The translations under genes were made by a program, and so were the position numbers. The notes beneath the pieces were generated by a model. It saw nothing but the letters and a program-made list of their open reading frames with translations, had not been told where the DNA came from and did not search any database. A stretch of DNA of 26,109 bases, taken from Micromonosporaceae bacterium (lineage in GTDB: Bacteria; Actinomycetota; Actinomycetes; Mycobacteriales; Micromonosporaceae). Below, piece after piece: positions 7,257 to 15,497 of this stretch (position 1 is its first letter; every line of letters starts with the position of its first letter). The DNA lies in the NCBI GenBank assembly GCA_019689695.1, contig JADGHA010000005.1, positions 1-26,109 on the forward strand, read 5' to 3'.

Positions 7257-9517
7257 GTCCGAGCGCCCGGTCGCCGCTGGCTCACCCCGGCCGGTGTGCG
7301 CCCGCCCCTCGTCCCGCGCCGGCTGGTCCGGCCGCTGCCCGGCCGCGGGTGCCTGGCCGGCCGCGATCGGCTCGGTGGCGTTTGTGCCTTAGGTCCCCAT
7401 CTCCCCCCTTCCCCCTCGTTCGTCCCTGATGTCCCGCCACCAGACGGCACGGCCGGTGGTGGGAGCTCGGGCGCGGACGCCGACGACGGGGGCTCAGGCG
7501 CCGCCGGCCCCATGGAAGTGCCGGGCGTGGCCTGCGGCTGTGGAGCGGGCGGCGGCTCCGCGGGCGCGGATGCCACGGCCCCGTCGGCGGCGGGGGCGAG
7601 CGCGGCCAGGACCGCCTCGGCGGTCCGGCGGCCGATGCCGGGCACCTCGGCGATCTCTTCGACGCTCGCTGCGGCCAGCCGCTTGAGGGACCCGAACCGC
7701 CGCAGCAACGCCTTGCGCCGCACCTCCCCGAGCCCCGGGATGGTGTCCAGGGCCGAGGCGGTCATCCGCCGCGACCGGCGCTGCCGGTGGAAGGTGATGG
7801 CGAACCGGTGCGCCTCGTCGCGCACCCGCTGCAGCAGGTAGAGCGCCTCCGAGGTGCGCGGCAGCACCACCGGGTACTCCTCGCGCGGCAGCCACACCTC
7901 CTCCAGCCGCTTGGCCAGGCCACACACCGCCACGTCGTCGATCCCGAGCCCGGCCAGCACGGCCCCGGCCGCGTTCACCTGCGGCTGGCCACCGTCCACC
8001 ACGACCAGCTGCGGCGGGTACGCGAACTTGCGCGGCTTTCCGGTGGTCGGGTCGATGCCCGGCCGGTCGGGGTCGATCGTGGTCTCCTCCCCCAGCTCCC
8101 CGGTCTCCGCCCGGGCATCCAGGTAGCGGGCGAAGCGCCGGCGCAGCACTTCGGAGATGGCCGACACGTCATCGGACTGGCCGCGGATGATGAACCGCCG
8201 GTACTCGCTCTTGCGCGGCAGGCCGTCCTCGAAGACCACCATGCTGGCGACCACGTCGGTGCCCTGGATCTGGGATACGTCGTAGCACTCGATGCGCAGC
8301 GGAGCGGTGTCCATCCCGAGCGCCTCGGCGATCTCCTCCAGCGCCTTGCTGCGGCTGGTCAGGTCGCCGGCCCGGCGCAGCTTGTGCTGGGCCAGGGCCT
8401 GACTGGCGTTGCGGGCCACCGTCTCCATCAGGGCCTTCTTGTCGCCGCGCTGCGGCACCCGGATGGTGACCCGGCCGCCCCGGCGCTGGGACAGCCAGTC
8501 GGCGAGCGCGTCGGCGTCCGGTGGCAGCGCCGGCACCAGCAGCTCCCGGGGGACGTCGCTGTCCACCTGGTCACCGCCGGCCGGCCCGCCGTAGATCTGT
8601 CGGCAGAAGTGGTGGACCAGGTCGCCGGTGGTCAGCTCCTCGGTCTTCTCGACCACCCAGCCGCGCTGGCCGCGCACCCGCCCGCCGCGCACGTGGAAGA
8701 CCTGGACCGCGGCCTCCAGCGGATCCTCGGCGAACGCCACCACGTCCGCGTCGGTACCGTCGCCGAAGACCACCGCCTGCTTCTCCATCGCGCGGCGCAG
8801 CGCGGCCAGGTCGTCGCGCAGCCGGGCGGCCCGCTCGAACTCCAGCTGTTCGGCGGCCTGCTGCATCTCCTTCTCCAGGCGGCGCACCATGGTTTCGGTG
8901 CGGCCGGCCATGAAGTCGCAGAAGTCTTCGACGATGCGCCGGTGCTCGGCCTCGGTGACCCGCCCTACGCAGGGGGCTGAGCACTTGCCGATGTAGCCGA
9001 GCAGGCACGGCCGGCCGATCTGCCCGGCCCGCTTGAACACCCCGCCGCTGCAGGTGCGCGCCGGGAAGACCCGCAGCAGCAGGTCGAGCGTCTCCCGGAT
9101 CGCCCAGGCGTGCGAGTACGGCCCGAAGTAGCGCACGCCCTTGCGCTTGGCCCCGCGCATCACCTGCAGCCGCGGGAAGTCCTCGTTGAGCGTGACGGCC
9201 AGGTAGGGGTAGCTCTTGTCGTCCCGGTACTTGACGTTGAACCGCGGGTCGTACTCCTTGATCCAGGCGTACTCCAGCTGGAGCGCCTCCACCTCGGTGC
9301 CGACGGTGACCCAGTCCACCGACGCCGCGGTGGTGACCATCTGCTGGGTGCGGGCGTGCAGCGTCCAGGTGTCGGCGAAGTAGGAGTTGAGCCGAGCCCG
9401 CAGGCTCTTGGCCTTGCCGACGTAGATGACCCGCCCGGACGCGTCGCGGAACCGGTAGACCCCTGGCGCGTCCGGGACCGTCCCGGGCGCCGGGCGGTAC
9501 GTCGACGGGTCAGCCAC
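7148..9517 (-). CDS. uvrC: Excinuclease ABC subunit C
   Basis: UvrC is recruited by UvrB at DNA lesions and makes the 3' and 5' incisions of nucleotide excision repair. The GIY-YIG nuclease is at the N-terminus (APGVYRFRDASGRVIYVGKAKSL, split here as APGVYRFRD and VIYVGKAKS). A Cys cluster (PARTCSGG to GKCSAPCVGR) follows, then the UVR motif that binds UvrB (LEKEMQQAAEQLEFERAARL region). The RNase-H-like nuclease (IECYDVSQIQGTDVVASMVV region) comes next, and tandem helix-hairpin-helix motifs end near residue 642. The remaining 147 residues are Pro/Ala-rich and then basic, and overlap rapZ; one indel in a G-run would end the frame at 7389. The GTG at 9517 gives the usual N-terminus ADPSTYRPAPG. 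A TAGGCT box seven bases upstream and no Shine-Dalgarno suggest a leaderless mRNA. Confidence 0.94.
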   Translation of the reverse strand: MADPSTYRPAPGTVPDAPGVYRFRDASGRVIYVGKAKSLRARLNSYFADTWTLHARTQQMVTTAASVDWVTVGTEVEALQLEYAWIKEYDPRFNVKYRDDKSYPYLAVTLNEDFPRLQVMRGAKRKGVRYFGPYSHAWAIRETLDLLLRVFPARTCSGGVFKRAGQIGRPCLLGYIGKCSAPCVGRVTEAEHRRIVEDFCDFMAGRTETMVRRLEKEMQQAAEQLEFERAARLRDDLAALRRAMEKQAVVFGDGTDADVVAFAEDPLEAAVQVFHVRGGRVRGQRGWVVEKTEELTTGDLVHHFCRQIYGGPAGGDQVDSDVPRELLVPALPPDADALADWLSQRRGGRVTIRVPQRGDKKALMETVARNASQALAQHKLRRAGDLTSRSKALEEIAEALGMDTAPLRIECYDVSQIQGTDVVASMVVFEDGLPRKSEYRRFIIRGQSDDVSAISEVLRRRFARYLDARAETGELGEETTIDPDRPGIDPTTGKPRKFAYPPQLVVVDGGQPQVNAAGAVLAGLGIDDVAVCGLAKRLEEVWLPREEYPVVLPRTSEALYLLQRVRDEAHRFAITFHRQRRSRRMTASALDTIPGLGEVRRKALLRRFGSLKRLAAASVEEIAEVPGIGRRTAEAVLAALAPAADGAVASAPAEPPPAPQPQATPGTSMGPAAPEPPSSASAPELPPPAVPSGGGTSGTNEGEGGRWGPKAQTPPSRSRPARHPRPGSGRTSRRGTRGGRTPAGVSQRRPGARTWTWWWSPASPAAVAVRSPGRWRTSGTTWWTTCHRR

Positions 9518-9524
9518 GCCGGCA

Positions 9525-9530
9525 AGCCTA
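9525..9530 (-). promoter_or_regulatory. Candidate -10 box (TAGGCT) for leaderless uvrC
   Basis: TAGGCT fits TANNNT and is followed after exactly seven bases by the uvrC GTG. This is the spacing expected when transcription starts at the first base of the start codon. No clear -35 is visible. Confidence 0.45.
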
Positions 9531-9571
9531 GTCGTCCGGGGCGACGGCGACCGGGCGGCCGCGCGGGCGGA

Positions 9572-9586
9572 CCGGCCGGGGGCCGG
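9572..9586. terminator. Short GC hairpin after Rieske gene 1
   Basis: CCGGCC (9572-9577) pairs with GGCCGG (9581-9586) around a three-base loop, nine bases past the stop of the Rieske gene. It has no U-tract and sits in extremely GC-rich sequence, so a terminator role is only possible. Confidence 0.25.
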
Positions 9587-9594
9587 GCCGCCGC

Positions 9595-10104
9595 TCAGGC
9601 CTGCAGGAAGATACTGCCGCCCTCGACCTTGATGGTGACCTCGTCCAGGGCCTTGGTCGCCGGGCCCCGCTTGACCGAGCCGTCCGCAATGGAGAACTGG
9701 CTGCCGTGGCAGCCGCAGTTGATGGTGCCGTCCTTGACGTTCGCCACCGTGCACCCCTGGTGGGTGCAGACGGCGCTGAAGCACTTGAACTTCCCGGCCG
9801 TCGGCTGGGTGACCACTACCTGCTTCTCGGCGAAGACCTTGCCGCCCTTGGCCGGGATGTCGCTGGTGGCGGAGAGCTTCGTGCCGCTGTCGGCCCCGTT
9901 TTGCTCCTTGGGGGCGCCCGTGGTGGGTGCCTGACCGCCAGTGGTGGGGGCCCCGCCCGGGGTGGCACCGCTGTCGGCGAGCGAGTTGTCGCCCTCGTCC
10001 GTGCCACACGCCGCCAGCACCGCCGAGGCACCGACCGCGCCGATGCCAGTGATCATCGCGCGGCGGGTCGTGGCCCCCTCGATCTCGACCTGACTATCGG
10101 TCAT
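9595..10104 (-). CDS. Rieske 2Fe-2S lipoprotein-like protein (paralogue 1)
   Basis: The 169-residue protein has a twin-arginine export signal (TTRRAMITG, R14-R15), a hydrophobic stretch and a lipobox-like VLAAC with C33. It is therefore probably exported folded by Tat and anchored on the outer face of the membrane. A Gly/Thr/Pro-rich linker (about 37-75) leads to a C-terminal Rieske domain. Cluster ligands are C113 and H115 (CTHQGC) and C130 and H133 (CGCH); C118 and C132 form the family disulfide. Such domains carry one electron, but the partner is unknown. ATG 10104 has GGGAGAA about eight bases upstream. It lies between uvrA and uvrC on the same strand. The fold is certain and the role is not. 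Confidence 0.88.
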   Translation of the reverse strand: MTDSQVEIEGATTRRAMITGIGAVGASAVLAACGTDEGDNSLADSGATPGGAPTTGGQAPTTGAPKEQNGADSGTKLSATSDIPAKGGKVFAEKQVVVTQPTAGKFKCFSAVCTHQGCTVANVKDGTINCGCHGSQFSIADGSVKRGPATKALDEVTIKVEGGSIFLQA

Positions 10105-10221
10105 TACGTGCTTCTCCCGTCATCCTGTCGGCAAGGGGCCCGACTGGCCCCGGTCACGCCAGTAGACACGATCCCCGAACTGCACCCGGTTCAAATCGCA
10201 CCCTTTGTAGCGGTCAGCGAC

Positions 10222-10235
10222 ACGGGAAACCCCGT
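10222..10235. other. Small hairpin in the 216-base gap between uvrA and Rieske gene 1
   Basis: ACGGG (10222-10226) pairs with CCCGT (10231-10235), 86 bases past the uvrA stop. Nearer the Rieske start, GGGGCC and GGCCCC (10135-10140 and 10146-10151) form another dyad. Neither has a U-tract. I see no gene in this gap. Confidence 0.25.
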
Positions 10236-10320
10236 TCGGCGGGCCAGCGCGCAGCCGTGTGCCGCGTCCCGGTGCCGGAGCCGAGGACGGTCGGCTGGAC
10301 GGACCCGGACGGCTGCCAGG

Positions 10321-13300
10321 TCAACCGGCGCGGCCGGTCCTCGCCGGTGCCTTGGCGGCGGCGCGCTTGGCCGGCGTCCGCTTCGCCGGCGCGGCCGTGC
10401 GACCCGGCTGTGCCGCGCCGTGCCCGCGGGCGCCGTTCTGGTCCGCTGGGCCGCTCCCGGCCGCCGCCCCGGTGCGCGCGGCGCCGCTCCTGCCCGCCGG
10501 GGCGTGCTGGCCCGCCGCGTTCCCCTCCGCGCGGCCGCCCGCCTGGCCGACCAGCGACGGGTTCGGGCCGAGGCCGAGGACCGGCCGCAGAAACTGGCCG
10601 GTGTAGCTCTCCGGCACCTCGGCGACCTGCTCCGGCGTGCCGGTGGCGACCACCATGCCGCCCTTGTGGCCGCCCTCCGGACCCATGTCGATCAACCAGT
10701 CGGCGGTCTTGATCACGTCCAGGTTGTGCTCGATCACGATGACCGTGTTGCCCTTGTCGACCAGGCTCTCCAGCACCCGCAGCAGCTTGCGGACGTCCTC
10801 GAAGTGCAGGCCCGTCGTGGGCTCGTCGAGCACGTACACGGTCCGGCCGGTGGACCGCTTCTGCAACTCCGAGGCGAGCTTGACCCGCTGCGCCTCGCCA
10901 CCGGAGAGGGTGGGGGCCGGCTGGCCCAGCCGCACGTAGCCCAGGCCGACGTCGACCAGCGTCCTCAGGTGCCGGTGGATGGCCGGAATGGCGGCGAAGA
11001 ACTCGGCCGCCTCCTCGATCGGCATGTCCAGCACCTCGCTGATGGTGCGGCCCTTGTAGTGCACCTCGAGGGTCTCCCGGTTGTACCGGGCGCCCTTGCA
11101 CACCTCGCACGGCACATAGACGTCCGGGAGGAAGTTCATCTCGATCTTGATGGTGCCGTCGCCGGCGCAGTTTTCGCACCGGCCGCCCTTGACGTTGAAC
11201 GAGAACCGGCCGGGACCGTACCCCCGGATCTTGGACTCGGTGGTCTCCGCGAACAGCTTGCGGATGTGGTCGAAGACGCCGGTGTAGGTGGCCGGGTTGG
11301 ACCGCGGCGTCCGCCCGATCGGTGACTGGTCCACCCCGACCACCTTGTCCACGTACTCGATGCCGGTCACCCGGGTGTGCCGCCCGGGGACCAGCCGCGC
11401 CCCGTTGACCTGGTTGGCGAGCACCGCGTACAGGATGTCGTTGACCAGTGTGGACTTGCCCGAACCGGAGACCCCGGTCACCGCGATGAACTGGCCCAAC
11501 GGGAAGCTCACCGTGAGGTTGCGCAGGTTGTGCTCCCGGGCGCCGTGCACCACCAGTTCCCGCCCGGTCCACACCCGGCGCGCCCCGGGGGTGGGGATGC
11601 TGCGCCGGCCGGCGAGGTACGCCCCTGTGATCGACTCCCGGTTCTTCAGCAGGTCCGGCAGCGGGCCGCTGTGCACGATGCGCCCGCCGTGCTCGCCCGC
11701 GCCCGGGCCGATGTCCACCACCCAGTCCGCCGTGCGGATCGTGTCCTCGTCGTGCTCCACCACGATCAGCGTGTTGCCCAGCTCCCTGAGCCGCACCAGC
11801 GTCTCGATCAGCCGGTGGTTGTCCCGCTGGTGCAGGCCGATGGACGGCTCGTCCAGCACGTACAGCACGCCGACCAGGCCGGAACCGATCTGCGTGGCCA
11901 GCCGGATCCGCTGCGCCTCGCCGCCGGAGAGGGTGGCCGCCGGCCGGTCCAGGGACAGGTAGTCCAGCCCCACATCGACCAGGAAGCGGAGCCGTGCGTT
12001 GATCTCCTTCAGCACCCGCTCGGCGATCATCTTCTGCCGGTCGGTGAGCGTCATCTCGCCGAGCAGGTCGGCGCACTCCCCCACCGACAGCGCGCAGATC
12101 TCGGCGATGTTGCGCCCGCCCACGGTGACCGCGAGCACCTCGGGCTTGAGCCGCGCCCCGCCGCACACCTTGCACGGCACGTCGCGCATGTATCCCTCGT
12201 ACTTTTCCCGGGACCACTCCGAGTCGGTGTCGCTGTGCCGGCGCTCGATCCACTGCACCACACCCTCGAAGCCGGTGTAGTAGGACCGCTCCCGACCGTA
12301 TTTGTTGCGGTACCGAACGTGGACCTGATCCTCCGAGCCGTACAGGATGGTCTTCTGCGCCCGGGCGGGCAGCTTGCGCCACGGGGTGTCCAGGTCGAAA
12401 TGCTCCGCCTCGCCGAGCGCCGCCAGCAGGCGGAGGAAGTACTCCAGGGTCTGCCCGGTGGACCAGGGCTGGATCGCGCCCTCCCGCAGCGTCCGCTCCG
12501 GGTCCGGGACGACCAGCTCCGGGTCGACCTCCTTCTTGGTGCCCAGGCCGGTGCACTCCGGACAGGCGCCGTACGGCGAGTTGAAGGAGAACGAGCGCGG
12601 CTCCATCGCCTCGAAGGACAGGTCGTCGTACGGGCAGGCGAGGTGCTCGGAGAAGGTGCGCTCGCGGTGCTCGTCATCCTCGGGCAGGTCGACGAAGTCG
12701 AGGATCACCACCCCGCCGGCCAGCCGCAGCGCCGTCTCCACCGAGTCGGTCAGCCGCTGTTTCGCCGACGTCTTCACGGTGAGCCGGTCGACCACGACCT
12801 CGATGGTGTGCTTCTCCTGCTTTTTCAGCTTCGGCACGTCGGTCAGCGGGTGCACCACACCGTCCACCCGGACCCGGGCGTACCCCTTGGACTGCAGCTC
12901 CGCGAACAGGTCCGCGTACTCCCCCTTGCGGCCACGGACGACCGGCGCGAGCACCTGGAACCGGGTGCCCTCGTCCATGGCGAGCACCCGGTCGACGATC
13001 TGCTGCGGGGTCTGCCGGCTGATCGGCCGGCCGCACTTGGGGCAGTGTGGCTCGCCCACCCGGGCGAACAGCAGCCGCAGGTAGTCGTAGACCTCGGTGA
13101 TGGTGCCCACGGTCGAGCGGGGATTGCGCGAGGTCGACTTCTGGTCGATCGAGACGGCCGGCGAGAGCCCTTCGATGAAGTCGACGTCCGGCTTGTCCAT
13201 CTGGCCGAGGAACTGCCGTGCGTACGAGGAGAGGGACTCGACGTACCGCCGCTGCCCCTCCGCGAAGATCGTGTCGAACGCGAGGCTGGACTTGCCCGAG

Positions 13301-13404
13301 CCGGACAGCCCGGTGAACACGATCAGGGCGTCGCGCGGTAGGTCCAGGTTCACGTCGCGCAGGTTGTGCTCCCGCGCTCCCCGGATGATCAGTCGGTCTG
13401 CCAC
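10321..13404 (-). CDS. uvrA: Excinuclease ABC subunit A
   Basis: UvrA is the damage-recognition ATPase of nucleotide excision repair and loads UvrB on lesions. The protein has 1027 residues, against about 940-960 for typical UvrA. The first Walker A is GLSGSGKSS (32-40); the second is GVSGSGKST in the C-terminal half. Two ABC signature loops (ATLSGGEAQRIRLA and TLSGGEAQRVKLA) are each followed by an LDEP Walker B. The zinc modules are visible (CPECTGLG; CENCAGDG with CEVCKGARYN). About 84 residues from residue 944 form an extra Gly/Ala/Lys/Arg tail that resembles histone-like tails. The start is a GTG with GAGGG six bases upstream. No SOS box (GAAC-N4-GTTC) was found upstream; a TAGAGT (13453-13458) could be the -10. 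Confidence 0.97.
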   Translation of the reverse strand: MADRLIIRGAREHNLRDVNLDLPRDALIVFTGLSGSGKSSLAFDTIFAEGQRRYVESLSSYARQFLGQMDKPDVDFIEGLSPAVSIDQKSTSRNPRSTVGTITEVYDYLRLLFARVGEPHCPKCGRPISRQTPQQIVDRVLAMDEGTRFQVLAPVVRGRKGEYADLFAELQSKGYARVRVDGVVHPLTDVPKLKKQEKHTIEVVVDRLTVKTSAKQRLTDSVETALRLAGGVVILDFVDLPEDDEHRERTFSEHLACPYDDLSFEAMEPRSFSFNSPYGACPECTGLGTKKEVDPELVVPDPERTLREGAIQPWSTGQTLEYFLRLLAALGEAEHFDLDTPWRKLPARAQKTILYGSEDQVHVRYRNKYGRERSYYTGFEGVVQWIERRHSDTDSEWSREKYEGYMRDVPCKVCGGARLKPEVLAVTVGGRNIAEICALSVGECADLLGEMTLTDRQKMIAERVLKEINARLRFLVDVGLDYLSLDRPAATLSGGEAQRIRLATQIGSGLVGVLYVLDEPSIGLHQRDNHRLIETLVRLRELGNTLIVVEHDEDTIRTADWVVDIGPGAGEHGGRIVHSGPLPDLLKNRESITGAYLAGRRSIPTPGARRVWTGRELVVHGAREHNLRNLTVSFPLGQFIAVTGVSGSGKSTLVNDILYAVLANQVNGARLVPGRHTRVTGIEYVDKVVGVDQSPIGRTPRSNPATYTGVFDHIRKLFAETTESKIRGYGPGRFSFNVKGGRCENCAGDGTIKIEMNFLPDVYVPCEVCKGARYNRETLEVHYKGRTISEVLDMPIEEAAEFFAAIPAIHRHLRTLVDVGLGYVRLGQPAPTLSGGEAQRVKLASELQKRSTGRTVYVLDEPTTGLHFEDVRKLLRVLESLVDKGNTVIVIEHNLDVIKTADWLIDMGPEGGHKGGMVVATGTPEQVAEVPESYTGQFLRPVLGLGPNPSLVGQAGGRAEGNAAGQHAPAGRSGAARTGAAAGSGPADQNGARGHGAAQPGRTAAPAKRTPAKRAAAKAPARTGRAG

Positions 13405-13539
13405 AGCCCGCCCTCGGTTCGCCAGTCGTCGCCGCGTTGGGTGCCGGCAGCAACTCTAGACCGGGGCGGTGACATTTTCGTCCGCCCAGCTCACCCCGTC
13501 TTGCCGGCGCACCGCCGCAGGCAAGACTAGCCCCGCGCG

Positions 13540-14085
13540 TCAGGCCAGCTGGATGCTGTCGCCGTCCACCCTGATGGCCACCTCCTTCAGCGGCGAGGGG
13601 GCGGGACCGTCCGCCACCGAGCCGTCCTTGAGCGAGAACTTGGCGCCGTGGCAGGGGCAGTTGATCGTCCCGCCGGAGATCTTGGTGACCGCGCAGCCAG
13701 CGTGCGTGCAGGTCGTGTCGTACGCCTTGAACGTCCCCGCGGTCGGCTGGGTGACCACCACCTTCTCGTCGGAGAAGATCTTGCCGCCGCCGACCGGTAT
13801 CTCGCTGGTCGAGGCGAGCCGTGCCACGTCGTCGGCCGGGGCCGCGGCCTGGGTCTGCGCCGCCGCCTTGGCCGCCGCCGCCTTGGCCGGCGCCGGCTTG
13901 GCCGGCGCCTTCTTCGCCGGTGGCGCGGCCGGCGCACCGGTGGTCTGCCCGTCAGCGATGTACCTGTCCTTCAGGTTGGCGGTGTCCCAACCGCACCCGG
14001 ACAGCAGCGCCGAGGCGCCGACCGCCCCGGCGCCCGCGACGACCGCCCGGCGGGTCTTGCCGGCCTCGATCCTCCGGTCCTGCAT
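13540..14085 (-). CDS. Rieske 2Fe-2S lipoprotein-like protein (paralogue 2)
   Basis: The 181-residue protein has the same plan as the Rieske proteins at 9595 and 17074. It has a twin-arginine motif (TRRAVVAG, R12-R13), a lipobox-like LLSGC with C31, a linker and a C-terminal Rieske domain. Ligands are C126, H128 (CTHAGC) and C143, H146 (CPCH), with C131 and C145 placed for the disulfide. The linker (about 50-82) is unusually rich in Ala, Lys and Pro (PAKKAPAKPAPAKAA), unlike the neutral linkers of the other two. ATG 14085 is preferred because GAGAGGA lies eight bases upstream; a GTG at 14091 sits too close to it. It lies 135 bases upstream of uvrA on the same strand, so it could share a transcript. 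Probable role: membrane-anchored electron carrier, partner unknown. Confidence 0.88.
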   Translation of the reverse strand: MQDRRIEAGKTRRAVVAGAGAVGASALLSGCGWDTANLKDRYIADGQTTGAPAAPPAKKAPAKPAPAKAAAAKAAAQTQAAAPADDVARLASTSEIPVGGGKIFSDEKVVVTQPTAGTFKAYDTTCTHAGCAVTKISGGTINCPCHGAKFSLKDGSVADGPAPSPLKEVAIRVDGDSIQLA

Positions 14086-14180
14086 GCGCACGGTCCTCTC
14101 CGCTCAAGGGTGCACGCTCGTCCACCACGGTTACGGCCGGCACCGCCCCGGCGGTTCAGTCGGCGCGGGATCTCACCGCG

Positions 14181-15254
14181 TCACGGCCGGCCGCCGCGCA
14201 CCCGCATCTCCTGCTGCCGGCGCTTCCACCTGGCCCGTTCCTCGGCGGCCAGCCGCGCGTCCCGGCGGCGCGCCTGGTACGCGATCTCGCGTTGCAGCTT
14301 GCGCCAGCTGGCCAGCCGCCGCGGCGGCAGCAGGCCGGAGTCGAGCGCCGCGCGCACCGCGCAACCCGGCTCGCCCTCGTGCCGGCAGTCGCCGAACCGG
14401 CACGCCGCGGCCAGCTGCTCGATGTCGGCGAACGCCCGGTCCAGGCCGGACTCCGCGTCCAGCAGGCCGACCGCTCGCAGGCCGGGGGTGTCCAGCACCG
14501 CGCCGCCGCCCGGGATCGGCACCAGCGCGCGGTACGTCGTGGTGTGCCGGCCCTTGCCGTCCACGCCGCGGATCTGCTGGGTGGCCATCACCGTGGCGCC
14601 GGCCAGCGCATTCACCAATGTAGACTTGCCGGCGCCGGACCGCCCGAGCAGGCCGAGCGTGCGGCCGGGCGGGACCAGCCGGCGCACCGAATCCATGCCG
14701 GCACCGGTCCGGACGCTCACCGGAACCACGTCAACACCCGGCGTGACGTCGGCGACCTGCGCGGCGACCGCCGCCGGGTCGGCGGCCAGGTCCGCCTTGG
14801 CCAGCAGGACCACCGGCCGGGCGCCGGAGTCCCACGCCAGTGCGATCAGCCGCTCCACCCGGCCGAGGTCGGGCGCCGGGTCCACCGGCTCGACGACCGC
14901 CGCCGCGTCCAGGTTGGCGGCGAGCACCTGGCCGACCGAGTCGTTCCCGGCGGTTCGCCGCACGATGGTGGCCCGCCGGGGCAGTACCGCCTCGACCGTG
15001 ACCCGCTCGTCCGGCCACCAGCGCACCACCACCCAGTCCCCGGCGCAGGGCAGCGCCGCCGGGTCGCCGGCCGCGGCGGAAAGGATGGAACCGGCCAGGC
15101 TCGCGCGGACGGTCCCGGCCGCGGTGAGTACCGTGCACACCCCGCGGTCCACCCGGGCGACCCGGGCCGGCCCGTGGTCGTCCTGGTCGGCGTACCGGGC
15201 GTAGGCGGTCTGGAAGGTGGCGTCCCAACCAAGGGACGACAGATCAAACGTCAT
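14181..15254 (-). CDS. rsgA: Ribosome small-subunit-dependent GTPase RsgA
   Basis: RsgA is a circularly permuted GTPase that binds the 30S subunit late in assembly. The 357-residue protein has an N-terminal OB-fold region (about 27-95), then the permuted GTPase with G4 before G1. G4 reads AKAD (152-155) where NKxD or TKxD is usual, a mild deviation. The P-loop is GRSGAGKST (204-212), and G3 is DTPG (255-258). The C-terminal zinc knuckle is complete: C285, C290, H292, C298. A basic tail rich in Arg follows. ATG 15254 with AAAGGG upstream is chosen. The frame is open to 15356, but that 34-codon extension is not family-like. The leader holds a possible micro-ORF (15314-15346). Confidence 0.94.
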   Translation of the reverse strand: MTFDLSSLGWDATFQTAYARYADQDDHGPARVARVDRGVCTVLTAAGTVRASLAGSILSAAAGDPAALPCAGDWVVVRWWPDERVTVEAVLPRRATIVRRTAGNDSVGQVLAANLDAAAVVEPVDPAPDLGRVERLIALAWDSGARPVVLLAKADLAADPAAVAAQVADVTPGVDVVPVSVRTGAGMDSVRRLVPPGRTLGLLGRSGAGKSTLVNALAGATVMATQQIRGVDGKGRHTTTYRALVPIPGGGAVLDTPGLRAVGLLDAESGLDRAFADIEQLAAACRFGDCRHEGEPGCAVRAALDSGLLPPRRLASWRKLQREIAYQARRRDARLAAEERARWKRRQQEMRVRGGRP

Positions 15255-15313
15255 CGGAACCCTTTGCGTACGAGAGGGCCAGCCGCTGAAGAAGCTGGCC
15301 AATGACCCGTTGG

Positions 15314-15346
15314 TCAACCGCAAGTCGAGGCGGGTGTGCCCGGCAT
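15314..15346 (-). CDS. Possible 10-residue leader peptide upstream of rsgA
   Basis: ATG 15346 has a perfect AGGAGGT (15355-15361) eight bases upstream, a better ribosome-binding site than that of rsgA itself. The frame MPGTPASTCG ends in TGA 59 bases before the rsgA ATG. It could be an attenuating upstream ORF, or chance. Confidence 0.3.
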   Translation of the reverse strand: MPGTPASTCG

Positions 15347-15372
15347 GGCTCCCCACCTCCTCTGGGGTTACG

Positions 15373-15395
15373 GAAGGTGCCGGGGCGGCACCTTC
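15373..15395. other. 9-bp hairpin in the rsgA/isomerase divergent region
   Basis: GAAGGTGCC (15373-15381) pairs perfectly with GGCACCTTC (15387-15395) around GGGGC. A second small hairpin, CGTCT-GCCT-AGACG, follows at 15404-15417. They occupy the 243-base divergent intergenic region (15255-15497) and could be regulator sites or transcript structures. Confidence 0.4.
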
Positions 15396-15484
15396 ACTCG
15401 ACGCGTCTGCCTAGACGGTACGGGTCGGTCGGCACCGGGCAAACTCAATATCGCCGGCGGTGACGGGCGCGCCGCCGCAACCGC

Positions 15485-15490
15485 TAGGGT
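15485..15490 (+). promoter_or_regulatory. Candidate -10 box (TAGGGT) for a leaderless mRNA
   Basis: TAGGGT fits TANNNT and is followed after seven bases by the GTG at 15498. The alternative reading, TAGGGT as a weak Shine-Dalgarno, cannot be excluded. No convincing -35 is visible. Confidence 0.45.
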
Positions 15491-15497
15491 CGATGGC

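Noticed and set aside
10188..10197. GGTTCAAATC resembles a tRNA T-loop
   Set aside because: The flanking bases do not form a T-stem, and no acceptor stem, D-arm or anticodon arm can be built around it.
13405..13539. Search for an SOS box upstream of uvrA
   Set aside because: No GAAC-N4-GTTC element is present, so LexA control cannot be claimed from this sequence.
15257..15412. Plus-strand open frame in the rsgA leader with protein-like composition (PLKKLANDPLVNRKSRRV)
   Set aside because: It has no start codon with a ribosome-binding site outside rsgA. The opposite strand is also open with similar codon use, so coding cannot be decided.
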